The notes under the pieces were generated by a model. That model was not told where the DNA came from and did no database searches. It saw nothing but the letters and a program-made list of their open reading frames with translations. From positions 1 through 64,000 of the forward strand of contig JAFRNR010000039.1 of the NCBI GenBank assembly GCA_017430085.1: a stretch of 64,000 nt of DNA, in the 5' to 3' direction. Positions 26,283 to 33,734 of this stretch are shown here, in pieces (the first letter of the stretch is position 1; each line of letters opens with the position of its first letter). The position numbers and the translations under genes were made by a program. Source of the DNA: Lachnospiraceae bacterium (lineage in GTDB: Bacteria; Bacillota; Clostridia; Lachnospirales; Lachnospiraceae).

Positions 26283-27377
26283 ATGTATCGCAAAACTGCT
26301 CCGATTCTTGTCGCGATCATGATAGCAGCATTGTTATCTTCGTGTTCTAGTTCTGTTCCCGCCAAACCATCCGAGAGTCTTACTCCAATTGTCACCACAC
26401 AAGAAACAACTACTCCTTATGTGCCTGCCACAGAAACAACAACAGAGTCTGCAACAGTTGAAACACAATCGGAATCTTCAACAGATCATTCGACCGACAA
26501 TAGTACCGTAGAGCTTGAGGTCTGGTATTGCAACAACTTTACATCAATAGGTGACCCGCCCTTTTCTCTGCCGGAGGCAGCAGGGTACGCGGACGATTAT
26601 TACAAATACTCATACACCGGCATTTCCCAGATGTATTATGATTCATTTCTCTCCGGACTGACATCTGACGGTTTTTCGCATGCCACGATGAGATTCGGCG
26701 ATTTTCTTTTTCGTGAAGACTGCATGGTTTTCTTGACATACGCAGAAGAAGATGGTTTCTTTTCTGTTTCATGGTATCAGAAGAGCCCCTATGCGCCGAA
26801 TGAGGGGCTTTCTGTTGAAGAGGCGGAGTCCCTTCTGATGCCTGCTGCCGATGACAGTCTGTCAAAGATCCCGATGTATCCCATCGACATAACGCCTGAA
26901 GGATTCTATGAACGCACCGGCGGACAGATGTTTGCCGTTCCGTACTATTCATATGACAGTTTTAAAAGCGGCGGACACGAAGAATTGATGTTTGATCTTA
27001 ATGAACGGTACGCTTGCAAAGTCTTTTATGTGATCGGCGATCATTTTTATGCAACAGATAGGGAGTGTATTGCGGTATACGATGTTGATCAAGACGGCAG
27101 CGATGAAGTGCTGCTTCTCTCCTCCGGACCGACTTCCGGTATTTTTACCTTTGACGTAAGGTGCGTAACGGGTCAGGAAGTTTTCGATGCCATTTTTCAT
27201 ACGAAGCCCTACTATCAGCTCGGCTTTGCCGATGTAAACGGAAAACTTGTCATAGACGGCGAGGACTATGATTCAAATCACCGGTATTTCGACATTCGCA
27301 TAGAAAATAAAGACGGAGAAAAAGATGTGTCGTTGTATGACGGCAAAATGAGAGTCGAGAAATTCCGGGACCACTGA
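26283..27377 (+). CDS. AT-rich Ser/Thr-rich lipoprotein, unknown function
   Basis: A 364-residue secreted lipoprotein. The signal peptide ends in the lipobox LLSSC (residues 17-21), followed by a low-complexity Thr/Glu/Ser linker to about residue 75 and an acidic globular domain. Near residue 265 is YDVDQDGSDEVLLL, an EF-hand-like DxDxDG calcium loop of the FG-GAP type. GGAGG precedes the ATG. Codon use and base composition are clearly more AT-rich than all neighbours, suggesting acquisition from elsewhere; it ends 30 bases from a tRNA-Thr gene. No family is recognised. Confidence 0.8.
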   Translation: MYRKTAPILVAIMIAALLSSCSSSVPAKPSESLTPIVTTQETTTPYVPATETTTESATVETQSESSTDHSTDNSTVELEVWYCNNFTSIGDPPFSLPEAAGYADDYYKYSYTGISQMYYDSFLSGLTSDGFSHATMRFGDFLFREDCMVFLTYAEEDGFFSVSWYQKSPYAPNEGLSVEEAESLLMPAADDSLSKIPMYPIDITPEGFYERTGGQMFAVPYYSYDSFKSGGHEELMFDLNERYACKVFYVIGDHFYATDRECIAVYDVDQDGSDEVLLLSSGPTSGIFTFDVRCVTGQEVFDAIFHTKPYYQLGFADVNGKLVIDGEDYDSNHRYFDIRIENKDGEKDVSLYDGKMRVEKFRDH

Positions 27378-27407
27378 TTCACGGAAGACAGATAAAGCAA
27401 TAAAAAA

Positions 27408-27480
<73 letters not shown>

Positions 27481-27502
27481 AGGCTTTCGCCACGCAAACG
27501 CC

Positions 27503-27531
27503 ACTATACAAAAAACACGGGAACTTGTCAA
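27503..27531 (-). promoter_or_regulatory. Promoter for tRNA-Thr
   Basis: TTGACA (27531-27526), 17 bases, TATAGT (27508-27503), overlapping the tadA stop codon and 23 bases before the tRNA 5' end. Confidence 0.8.
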
Positions 27532-28034
27532 GGATTTTCTGAAGAAATTTTTTCCTGGCGGAGTTTTTTTTCTTCTTTCACGCGAATGCGCAGGTCCGCG
27601 AAGAAATCTGACAGGATGGCGCTGCATTCTTTCTCGCAGACGCCGTAGGTGATCTCCACCTGGTGGTTGAACTGCGGCATCTGCAGGATGTTCAGGAGGG
27701 AGCCGGCGCAGCCCGCCTTGGGATTCATGGTGCCGATCACGACGCGGTCGATGCGGCTCTGGACCAGGGCGCCGGAGCACATCTGGCAGGGCTCGAGGGT
27801 GACGTACATGGTGCAGCCTTCCAGGCGCCAGTCGCCCAGTTTGCGGCTCGCGCGGTCGATGGCTTCGATTTCCGCGTGCGCGAGGGTGGAGTGCTTGTGG
27901 AGGCGCTGGTTGAAGCCGCGGGCGATGACTTTGCCGTCGGAGACGATGACGCAGCCGATCGGGATCTCGCCGATGGCGGCGGCGCGCTTCGCCTGGTGGA
28001 TAGCCTTTTTCATGAATTTCTCGTCGTTTGTCAT
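27528..28034 (-). CDS. tadA: tRNA-specific adenosine deaminase
   Basis: TadA deaminates A34 to inosine in tRNA-Arg(ACG). The 168-residue protein has the zinc and catalytic motif HAEIEAI and the PCQMCSGAL cysteines, with the family segment GFNQRLHKHSTLAHAE. A longer GTG-started frame reaches into the terminator at 28083, so ATG 28034, preceded by GAGGTAAGTGA, is chosen. It sits between the tRNA operon terminator and the tRNA-Thr promoter. Confidence 0.94.
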   Translation of the reverse strand: MTNDEKFMKKAIHQAKRAAAIGEIPIGCVIVSDGKVIARGFNQRLHKHSTLAHAEIEAIDRASRKLGDWRLEGCTMYVTLEPCQMCSGALVQSRIDRVVIGTMNPKAGCAGSLLNILQMPQFNHQVEITYGVCEKECSAILSDFFADLRIRVKEEKKLRQEKISSENP

Positions 28035-28082
28035 ATCGTCACTTACCTCGACTGCGTCCTGTTCGGATCCCTCATCGCTCAC

Positions 28083-28109
28083 AAAAAGGGAGGCCGTGCC
28101 TCCCTTTTT
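28083..28109. terminator. Terminator of the tRNA operon
   Basis: Perfect inverted repeat AAAAAGGGAGGC-CGT-GCCTCCCTTTTT immediately after tRNA-Lys. It has T tracts on both strands and so can act in either direction. Confidence 0.85.
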
Positions 28110-28110
28110 G

Positions 28111-28183
28111 GGAGCGATGAGGGACTCGAACCCTCGACAACTTGATTAAAAGTCAAGTGCTCTACCACCTGAGCTAATCGCCC
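28111..28183 (-). tRNA. tRNA-Lys (anticodon TTT)
   Basis: A 73-nt cloverleaf on the minus strand, last gene of a four-tRNA operon. The anticodon loop is CTTTTAA on CTTGA/TCAAG and the T arm is GAGGG-TTCGAGT-CCCTC. The acceptor GGGCGAT pairs with ATCGCTC, giving a G2-T71 wobble, and the discriminator reads C, unusual for tRNA-Lys. No CCA is encoded. Confidence 0.9.
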
Positions 28184-28223
28184 TTATATCGACTCAGGCT
28201 TTCGGCGGCGGCGGGCAGGACAA

Positions 28224-28295
28224 CTGGGCTAGCTGGATTCGAACCAGCGAGTGCAGGAGTCAAAGTCCTGTGCCTTACCGCTTGGCTATAGCCCA
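28224..28295 (-). tRNA. tRNA-Gln (anticodon TTG)
   Basis: A 72-nt cloverleaf on the minus strand. The acceptor is TGGGCTA/TAGCCCA, the anticodon loop CTTTGAC, giving TTG for CAA codons. The body is very similar to the CTG isoacceptor at 8682-8753. Confidence 0.94.
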
Positions 28296-28300
28296 AGGAG

Positions 28301-28375
28301 GGTGGGTGGTGGGACTCGAACCCACGACCTTCAGAACCACAATCTGACGCGCTAACCAACTGTGCTAAACCCACC
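28301..28375 (-). tRNA. tRNA-His (anticodon GTG)
   Basis: Cloverleaf on the minus strand with anticodon loop TTGTGGT on TCAGA/TCTGA. The extra G at position -1 is encoded at 28375 and faces C73 at 28301, the tRNA-His identity pair. Position 7-66 is a T-C mismatch. Confidence 0.92.
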
Positions 28376-28417
28376 GTATTACTTCTCCTGCGCCTACTTT
28401 TGGGCCATGCGCGGAGA

Positions 28418-28488
28418 AGCGGGTGATGGGAATCGAACCCACGTGTCCAGCTTGGAAGGCTGGTGTTCTGCCATTGAACTACACCCGC
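28418..28488 (-). tRNA. tRNA-Gly (anticodon TCC)
   Basis: A 71-nt cloverleaf on the minus strand, first gene of the Gly-His-Gln-Lys operon. The acceptor is GCGGGTG/CACCCGC with discriminator T, and the anticodon loop CTTCCAA sits on CCAGC/GCTGG. No CCA is encoded. Confidence 0.94.
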
Positions 28489-28507
28489 GCTTTGAAGCGC
28501 AAGGGAG

Positions 28508-28536
28508 AGTATACTATAAAACGGACGGGGTGTCAA
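28508..28536 (-). promoter_or_regulatory. Promoter for the tRNA Gly-His-Gln-Lys operon
   Basis: TTGACA (28536-28531), 17 bases, TATACT (28513-28508), 19 bases before tRNA-Gly. Confidence 0.85.
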
Positions 28537-28557
28537 TCACTTTATGACCGGCACCCC

Positions 28558-28600
28558 GAAAAATTTTACATCCCTGCGGTCGGATACGGCCGCAGGATCC
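28558..28600 (-). terminator. Terminator downstream of trxA
   Basis: Minus strand: CCTGCGG, a ten-base loop, CCGCAGG, then GATGTAAAATTTTTC. The T tract begins several bases after the stem, so it may be weak. Confidence 0.5.
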
Positions 28601-28606
28601 GCTGTT

Positions 28607-28912
28607 TTACAGCAGTCCCAGGATCTGCGCCTTGGAGGAAGCCCCTACGGTTTTGTTGGTGACTTCTCCGTTCTTCAGGACGAACAGAGCGGGGATGCTC
28701 ATGACGCGGAACTGGACGGCCAGTTCCGGCTGTTCGTCCACGTTGACTTTGCCGACTTTGATGTCGGGGCGCTCGGCGGCGATCTCTTCGATCACGGGGC
28801 CGACCATGCGGCAGGGGCCGCACCAGGGGGCCCAGAAATCCAGCAGGACGGGCTTGTCGGACTGCAGGACTTCCTGATCGAAGTTTTCTTTGGTGATTTC
28901 AATATGAGACAT
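28607..28912 (-). CDS. trxA: Thioredoxin
   Basis: A 101-residue thioredoxin, a cytosolic disulfide reductase. The active site WCGPC lies in FWAPWCGPCRMV (about residues 27-38) and the cis-proline in SIPALFVLKNG. Length and fold are standard. AAGGAGG precedes ATG 28912. The thioesterase gene ends 57 bases upstream on the same strand and may share the transcript. Confidence 0.96.
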   Translation of the reverse strand: MSHIEITKENFDQEVLQSDKPVLLDFWAPWCGPCRMVGPVIEEIAAERPDIKVGKVNVDEQPELAVQFRVMSIPALFVLKNGEVTNKTVGASSKAQILGLL

Positions 28913-28969
28913 GGCAAAACCTCCTTCATGTCTTTTGGCGGGACACGGCCCGGGCCGGCGGACCGGCCG

Positions 28970-29368
28970 TTATTTCGCCGTGCAGTAAAATGTTACGTTG
29001 CCGTCCAGCAGGAGTTTGTCGCCCTGCAGGACGCGGGTGTGGATAAAGGCCATGGTGCGGCCGCGCTTAACGAGTTCCGCGTGCGCCACGATTTTTTCGC
29101 CGGCCTTGCCGCCGCCGATGAAGCGGAAATCCGCGCCCACGGAGACGTAAGGGCGGCCGTCGCTGCGGGCCATCAGGCCGGCGGCGATTTCGCCGATGGT
29201 CATCATCATGCTGCCGTGCACGGTGCCCATGTGGTTGAGCGATTCGGGCAGGGCGTCCGCTTCGCAGACCGCTTCGGTCTCACTGACGGAGACGGCGCGG
29301 ATCCCGTTGTGGAGCATGAACGCGTTTTTGGTGTTGGCCAGATCCAGCTGGGCCTGATAGTCGATCAT
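28970..29368 (-). CDS. PaaI-type hotdog thioesterase
   Basis: A 132-residue hotdog-fold protein. The acyl-CoA thioesterase signature is present: NHMGTVHGSMMMTIGEIAAG (HGS with a downstream acidic residue) and ADFRFIGGGKAGEKIVAHAE. Such enzymes hydrolyse aryl- or acyl-CoA; the substrate is not determinable. ATG 29368 is chosen for the GGAGG five bases before it, over an upstream frame from 29398. Confidence 0.85.
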   Translation of the reverse strand: MIDYQAQLDLANTKNAFMLHNGIRAVSVSETEAVCEADALPESLNHMGTVHGSMMMTIGEIAAGLMARSDGRPYVSVGADFRFIGGGKAGEKIVAHAELVKRGRTMAFIHTRVLQGDKLLLDGNVTFYCTAK

Positions 29369-29393
29369 AATGTCCTCCCAATATTTCTCAGAT

Positions 29394-29447
29394 TTCACAG
29401 AAGCTGCACAGCCTCTTCACAATTTGGTCATAATTGCCTGCCATAAT
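29394..29447 (+). promoter_or_regulatory. Pho-box-like response-regulator site and promoter
   Basis: Four heptamers at an exact 11-base period: TTCACAG (29394-29400), TGCACAG (29405-29411), TTCACAA (29416-29422), GTCATAA (29427-29433). Eight bases later comes CATAAT (29442-29447), a -10 element. There is no TTGACA-like -35; the last repeats occupy that position. Direct repeats at 11-base spacing over a missing -35 are the mark of PhoB/PhoP-class (OmpR-family) activator sites. Confidence 0.55.
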
Positions 29448-29453
29448 GAGGGC

Positions 29454-29519
29454 ACAGAAGTAAAAAACTTCATCATTTTTTCCCCTTCCTTGCGCATCCC
29501 CCCAAGATGCGCTTTTTTT
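29454..29519 (+). ncRNA. Candidate small RNA under the Pho-box-like promoter
   Basis: From the expected start near 29454 to the terminator end there is only about 66 nt and no start codon, so no peptide is encoded. The RNA would contain a small hairpin GAAGT-AAAAA-ACTTC (29457-29471), a single-stranded pyrimidine stretch TTTTTTCCCCTTCCTT, and a terminator hairpin with a C-rich loop CCCCCAA. C/U-rich unpaired stretches in Gram-positive small RNAs often pair with Shine-Dalgarno sequences. It converges on rapZ. Existence is inferred from the flanking signals. Confidence 0.45.
29492..29519 (+). terminator. Terminator of the candidate small RNA
   Basis: GCGCATC (29492-29498), loop CCCCCAA, GATGCGC (29506-29512), then seven T on the plus strand. 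The minus strand lacks a T tract, so it does not serve rapZ; no plus-strand gene precedes it. Confidence 0.8.
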
Positions 29520-29529
29520 ACGGCCGGCG

Positions 29530-30414
29530 TCAGCGCATGCTGATCTCGTAGCGGTTTTCGTCCTTGTCGCGGCAGGTCAGGCGGATGCCGGGGAAGTCGT
29601 TTTCCATGGCTTCCTGCATGAGGCCCGCCACCGCGAGGGAGCGGTGCTGGCCGCCGGTGCAGCCGAAGCCGACCACCAGCCGGGACTTGCCTTCCTTGCG
29701 GTACAGGGGGATCGCGTAGCGGAGCAGTTCCTCGATCCGCGTGAACAGGCCGATGGCTTCGTCGCCGCTCATCACATAGTCCCGCACGGCCGGGTCGTCC
29801 CCGGTGAGCAGGCGCAGCTCCTCCACGTAGAAGGGGTTGGGGAGGCAGCGCAGGTCGAAGACCAGGTCCGCGTCCGCGAGGATGCCGTATTTGTAGCCGA
29901 AGGCCACAAATTCGATGGTCATGTTCTCAAAGCCGGCCGGCGCGAAGAGTTTGATCAGGCGGCTGCGCAGTTCTTTGGTCCGGAGGCGCGAGGTGTCGAT
30001 CACGAAATCCGCCCGGTTTTTGAGCGGCTCCAGGCGTTCGCGCTCCATGGCGAGGGCTTCGGGCAGGGAGGCGGCTTTTTTCTGCATGACCAGCGGGTGC
30101 AGGCGGCGCGTCTCCTTGTAGCGCCGCTTCAAGGCTTCGTCGGTCGCGTCCAGGTACAGGATGCGGGTCTGCACCTGCTGGGCCGTCAGGCTTTCGCGCA
30201 CGGCGTCCAGGCTGTCCAGCAGGATCTCCGAGCGGATGTCCATCGTGACCGCCGTTTTGTCCCGGTCCATGCCGCCGCCGTAGCCGTAGTCCAGCAGATA
30301 TACGAACAGCTGCGGGGGCATGTTGTCCACGCAGTAGTAGCCGATGTCTTCCAGTGTCTGCAGCGCCTGGGTCTTGCCGGCGCCGCTCATGCCTGTCACG
30401 ACCAGAAGTTCCAT
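29530..30414 (-). CDS. rapZ: RapZ/YvcJ nucleotide-binding protein
   Basis: A 294-residue P-loop protein. Walker A is GMSGAGKT (residues 8-15), Walker B-like and the C-terminal RapZ domain include FVAFGYKYGILADADLVFD (split as FVAFGYKYG, ADADLVFD), LPNPFYVEELR and GCTGGQHRSLAVA. In E. coli RapZ steers RNase E cleavage of small RNAs; in Bacillus YvcJ affects competence and binds nucleotides. Its usual partners yvcK and whiA are not adjacent here. AGGAGG precedes ATG 30414. Confidence 0.95.
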   Translation of the reverse strand: MELLVVTGMSGAGKTQALQTLEDIGYYCVDNMPPQLFVYLLDYGYGGGMDRDKTAVTMDIRSEILLDSLDAVRESLTAQQVQTRILYLDATDEALKRRYKETRRLHPLVMQKKAASLPEALAMERERLEPLKNRADFVIDTSRLRTKELRSRLIKLFAPAGFENMTIEFVAFGYKYGILADADLVFDLRCLPNPFYVEELRLLTGDDPAVRDYVMSGDEAIGLFTRIEELLRYAIPLYRKEGKSRLVVGFGCTGGQHRSLAVAGLMQEAMENDFPGIRLTCRDKDENRYEISMR

Positions 30415-30485
30415 GCTGTCCTCCTGATAAATCAGGGGCGGACGTATGCGCCCGCCCCCGCCATGGGTTCGTTATGAGACCGGTC

Positions 30486-31637
30486 TTATTTCTTTAAGAA
30501 GCCCGGTACGTTGATCTCCCGGGTCGCCACCGTGGAGGTGGGGACGGAAGGACGGCGGACGTAGCTGCCGCTGTTCACGGGGGGTTCCGGTTTTCTTTCT
30601 TTTTCTTCGGCAGGAGCCTTCGGCGCAGCCGGACGGTCGCGGAACGCGGAGATGGTCTTGGCCGCGTTGTTGGGAGCGGGCTTCGCGCCTTCCGTCAGGC
30701 CCGTGGCGATCACGGTGATGGTGGCTTCGTCCTGGATGGTGTCGTCGTAGGTGGCGCCGAAGATGATGTTGGCGTCTTCGCCGACCAGATCCGTGATGTA
30801 GTTGGCCGCGTCGTACACTTCCATGAGGCCGACGTCGCCGGATACGTTCAGGATCACGTCGCTGGCGCCGATGATACTGGTCTCCAGCAGCGGGCTGGTA
30901 GCCGCCATCTTGACGGCTTCGATGGCCTTGTCATCGCCTTTGGCACGGCCGATGCCGATATGGGCCACGCCCTTGTCCTGCATGACGGTCTGCACGTCCG
31001 CGAAGTCCAGGTTGATCAGCGCGTGCACGTTGATCAGGTCCGTGATGCCCTGGACGGCCTGCTGCAGCACTTCGTCCGCGCGGGCGAGCGCATCCGGCAT
31101 GGAGGTCCGGCGGTCGATGATCTCCAGCAGTTTATCGTTCGGGATCACGATGAGCGTGTCCACGTTTTCTCTTAATCTATCAATGCCGTTGTTGGCATTG
31201 GTCATGCGGACCTTGCCTTCAAAGCGGAAAGGCTTGGTCACGACGCCGACGGTCAGAACGCCCATAGTCTTGGCGATGCGCGCCACGACGGGGGCTGCAC
31301 CGGTACCGGTTCCGCCGCCCATGCCGCAGGTCACGAATACCATGTCCGCACCCTGGATCGCGGAAGCGATCTCTTCTTCGCTTTCCTCAGCGGCCTTCTG
31401 GCCGATCTCCGGCTTCGCGCCGGCGCCGAGGCCCTTCGTCAGCTTTTCGCCGATCTGGATGGTGGAAGGGGCTTTGCAGGCCTGCAGGGCCTGACGGTCC
31501 GTATTGATCCCGATAAATTCCACGCCTTCCGTGTTGCTGTCGATCATGCGGTTCACGGCGTTATTGCCGGCGCCGCCGACACCGATCACAAAAATCTTTG
31601 CGCCGCTGTCCATATTGTTGGCTTTTATCTCCAACAT
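30486..31637 (-). CDS. ftsZ: Cell-division protein FtsZ
   Basis: Tubulin-like GTPase that forms the division ring, 383 residues. The GGGTGTG signature, T7 loop [11 protein letters not shown] and a variable Pro-rich linker (about 318-365) are all visible, ending in the conserved C-terminal peptide [11 protein letters not shown] that binds FtsA/SepF-type anchors. GGGAGGT precedes ATG 31637. It has its own promoter (31730-31758) behind the ftsQ terminator. Confidence 0.98.
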   Translation of the reverse strand: MLEIKANNMDSGAKIFVIGVGGAGNNAVNRMIDSNTEGVEFIGINTDRQALQACKAPSTIQIGEKLTKGLGAGAKPEIGQKAAEESEEEIASAIQGADMVFVTCGMGGGTGTGAAPVVARIAKTMGVLTVGVVTKPFRFEGKVRMTNANNGIDRLRENVDTLIVIPNDKLLEIIDRRTSMPDALARADEVLQQAVQGITDLINVHALINLDFADVQTVMQDKGVAHIGIGRAKGDDKAIEAVKMAATSPLLETSIIGASDVILNVSGDVGLMEVYDAANYITDLVGEDANIIFGATYDDTIQDEATITVIATGLTEGAKPAPNNAAKTISAFRDRPAAPKAPAEEKERKPEPPVNSGSYVRRPSVPTSTVATREINVPGFLKK

Positions 31638-31729
31638 CCTGCTACCTCCCGAATGGTCCGTTTTTTAAATAACTGTAAATGGACGGCTAAAAAGCTGTCC
31701 ACCGGATGGTCTCCCTCAGTTTCACATCA

Positions 31730-31758
31730 AGTATAGGGGATTTCCCCTCAATAATCAA
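31730..31758 (-). promoter_or_regulatory. ftsZ promoter with palindromic spacer
   Basis: TTGATT (31758-31753), 17 bases, TATACT (31735-31730), about 93 bases before ftsZ. The spacer contains AGGGGA-TT-TCCCCT (31735-31748), arms of six bases, a possible operator. Confidence 0.75.
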
Positions 31759-31779
31759 GTATGCGCGATTAAATTTTCC

Positions 31780-31811
31780 AAAAAAAGAAGCGCCCGGTCT
31801 CACTCGCCGGG
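31780..31811 (-). terminator. Terminator at the end of the division/cell-wall cluster
   Basis: Minus strand: CCCGG, nine-base loop, CCGGG, CGCTTC and seven T. It overlaps the ftsQ stop codon region and separates ftsQ from ftsZ. Confidence 0.6.
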
Positions 31812-32540
31812 TTGCGTTTCTTTAAATACGTAATGGGGCCGGACGGTGCCGGTCTGGTAGTTGTCCAGGTACAGCGTGCCCTTCCGGCCGGCCAGTTCCG
31901 GCAGGATGTCCTCCATCAGGAAGAGCTTGGCGTCCATGTTTTCGGCGCTGCCCAGGAGGACTTCGATGTCCCCCAGATCGACCGACACGCCGTCGCTGCT
32001 GAAGCGGATCCGCTGCGCGAGATCGGCCAGTTTTGTCTCCGTGCCGTTCCAGCGGATGCTCTCTTTCTTCAGGAACTGGGTGATGGTCAGGACGCTGTCG
32101 ATCGCGGTGCTGTCCGCCACCGGCAGTTTTTCGCCCACGACGGCGTAATCCACGCCCAGGCCCGTGACTTCAAAGACGCCTTCGACCTGTTGTTTGCTGC
32201 TTTCCACCACGGTACCGCTCCAGTCGAAGTACAGGTTGTAGTCCTGAAAACGCAGGTAGCCGGCCAGGGAGCGCTCGTACAGGCGCACCGTGATATCGCG
32301 GCCCGGACCGAACTGCACCTCATAGTGGTCCACGAACGGGATCTCTGTGTGATTTCCCAGTTTTTCCTGCAGGAGCGCAACGAAATAGCGGGGCTTGGTA
32401 TCGCCGAAGACCTGCTTCGTGAGTTCCTCCTCGCTGTAGTATTCGTTTCCTTCATAGCGGATCGTTCCGGCCGGGATCAGCGCCAGGATGACCAGGACAG
32501 CGACCACCGACAGAGCGATCACCAGCAGCCACTTTTTCAC
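31800..32540 (-). CDS. ftsQ: FtsQ/DivIB-like cell-division protein
   Basis: A 246-residue bitopic membrane protein with one N-terminal helix (about 4-24) and an extracellular part beginning with a POTRA-like domain (IRYEGNEYYSEEEL to about residue 90), followed by the FtsQ region. Position between ftsW and ftsZ supports the assignment, since sequence conservation in this family is low. The start is GTG at 32540, overlapping the ftsW stop as GTGA with GGGAGAAG upstream. Confidence 0.85.
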   Translation of the reverse strand: MKKWLLVIALSVVAVLVILALIPAGTIRYEGNEYYSEEELTKQVFGDTKPRYFVALLQEKLGNHTEIPFVDHYEVQFGPGRDITVRLYERSLAGYLRFQDYNLYFDWSGTVVESSKQQVEGVFEVTGLGVDYAVVGEKLPVADSTAIDSVLTITQFLKKESIRWNGTETKLADLAQRIRFSSDGVSVDLGDIEVLLGSAENMDAKLFLMEDILPELAGRKGTLYLDNYQTGTVRPHYVFKETQPGE

Positions 32541-33730
32541 GTTTTCTTCTTCTCCCTGAGCCCCCGTCCGACGCTGATCACGAGGCCCACTTCCCCCATC
32601 AGGAAGATGGACGAGGTACCGCCGTAACTGATAAAGGGCAGCGAAATCCCGGTATTGGGCAGCAGGTTCGTCACCACCGCGATATGGAAGAACGCCTGCA
32701 CGGCGATCTGCGTCATGACGCCGATGGTGAACAGCGCCCCGTAAACATCCTCCGCCTGCACCGCAATGCGCATCATGCGGTACAGCATGAACACGTAAAG
32801 CAGGATCAGCGCGAAAGCGCCGAACAGCCCGAGTTCTTCGCAGAGGATCGCAAAGATCATGTCGTTGGAAGCTTCCGGCACGAAGCCCAGCTTTTGCGTC
32901 CCGGCGCCCAGGCCCTTGCCGAACAGGCCGCCGGAGCCGATCGCGTAGAGGCCCTGCAGCACCTGGTAGCCGTCGCCGCGCGCGTCATAGGTGGGATCGT
33001 TCCACACGTACAGGCGCCGCATCTGGTATTCGTGCAGCGGGGTGTGCTCGTCGACCCATTTGCCGAGCTGCATCAGCTTGTCCAGGTCCATGTTTTTGAT
33101 ATAGATCAGCAGGCCGATGAACAGGACGGCCAGGACGGCCAGGATGATGTAGGTGGATTTTTTATTGTTCAGGATCACGATCATCACGACCGGGATCACG
33201 GCGATGATGGCGGCCGAACTCAGGTCGTTGGAGAACACCAGCAGAGCCGGGACCGCAGCGATCAGGAGCATGAGGAAGTTCAGTTTATGCCCCCGAAGCT
33301 GCCGCGCGAAGCGCGTGACCAGCCAGGCCAGCACCGCAATGACGCCGACTTTCACAATCTCCGCCGTCTGGAACGTCTGCCCGAACAGCGTGATCCACCG
33401 CGTGCGCCCGCCGGCCGTATGGCCCAGCGACGTGAACGTGGTCAGCACGATCAGGATGAAGCCCACACCGTACGCGACAAGGGACAGCGGTCCGTTGAAG
33501 ATCCGGTACGGGACCGCGGCCATGACCAGCATCAGGATCAGGCCGATCACCGTGAAGACCAGCTGCTTTTTCAGGTAATACGCGGGGCCGAGCCCTTTCA
33601 CCGTGGCGGTGTAATAACTCGCGCTGTAGATCATGATCAGGCCGAAAATGCACAGAAATACCGTGACAAACAGCAAGCCGATGTCATACCCGTATTTCTG
33701 TTCCTGCAGGCTGATCCGTTTTACTTTCAT
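32537..33730 (-). CDS. ftsW: Septal peptidoglycan polymerase FtsW
   Basis: SEDS-family glycosyltransferase that polymerises lipid II at the septum. The 397-residue protein has about ten membrane helices and the SEDS motifs GHTAGGRTRWITL, GEELGLFGA read as CEELGLFGA, and the C-terminal NTGISLPFISYGGTS. The large loop between helices 7 and 8 holds WNDPTYDARGDGYQVLQGLYAIGSGG (core YQVLQGLYAIGSGG). It is coupled to ftsQ. Confidence 0.95.
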   Translation of the reverse strand: MKVKRISLQEQKYGYDIGLLFVTVFLCIFGLIMIYSASYYTATVKGLGPAYYLKKQLVFTVIGLILMLVMAAVPYRIFNGPLSLVAYGVGFILIVLTTFTSLGHTAGGRTRWITLFGQTFQTAEIVKVGVIAVLAWLVTRFARQLRGHKLNFLMLLIAAVPALLVFSNDLSSAAIIAVIPVVMIVILNNKKSTYIILAVLAVLFIGLLIYIKNMDLDKLMQLGKWVDEHTPLHEYQMRRLYVWNDPTYDARGDGYQVLQGLYAIGSGGLFGKGLGAGTQKLGFVPEASNDMIFAILCEELGLFGAFALILLYVFMLYRMMRIAVQAEDVYGALFTIGVMTQIAVQAFFHIAVVTNLLPNTGISLPFISYGGTSSIFLMGEVGLVISVGRGLREKKKT

Positions 33731-33734
33731 CGCA

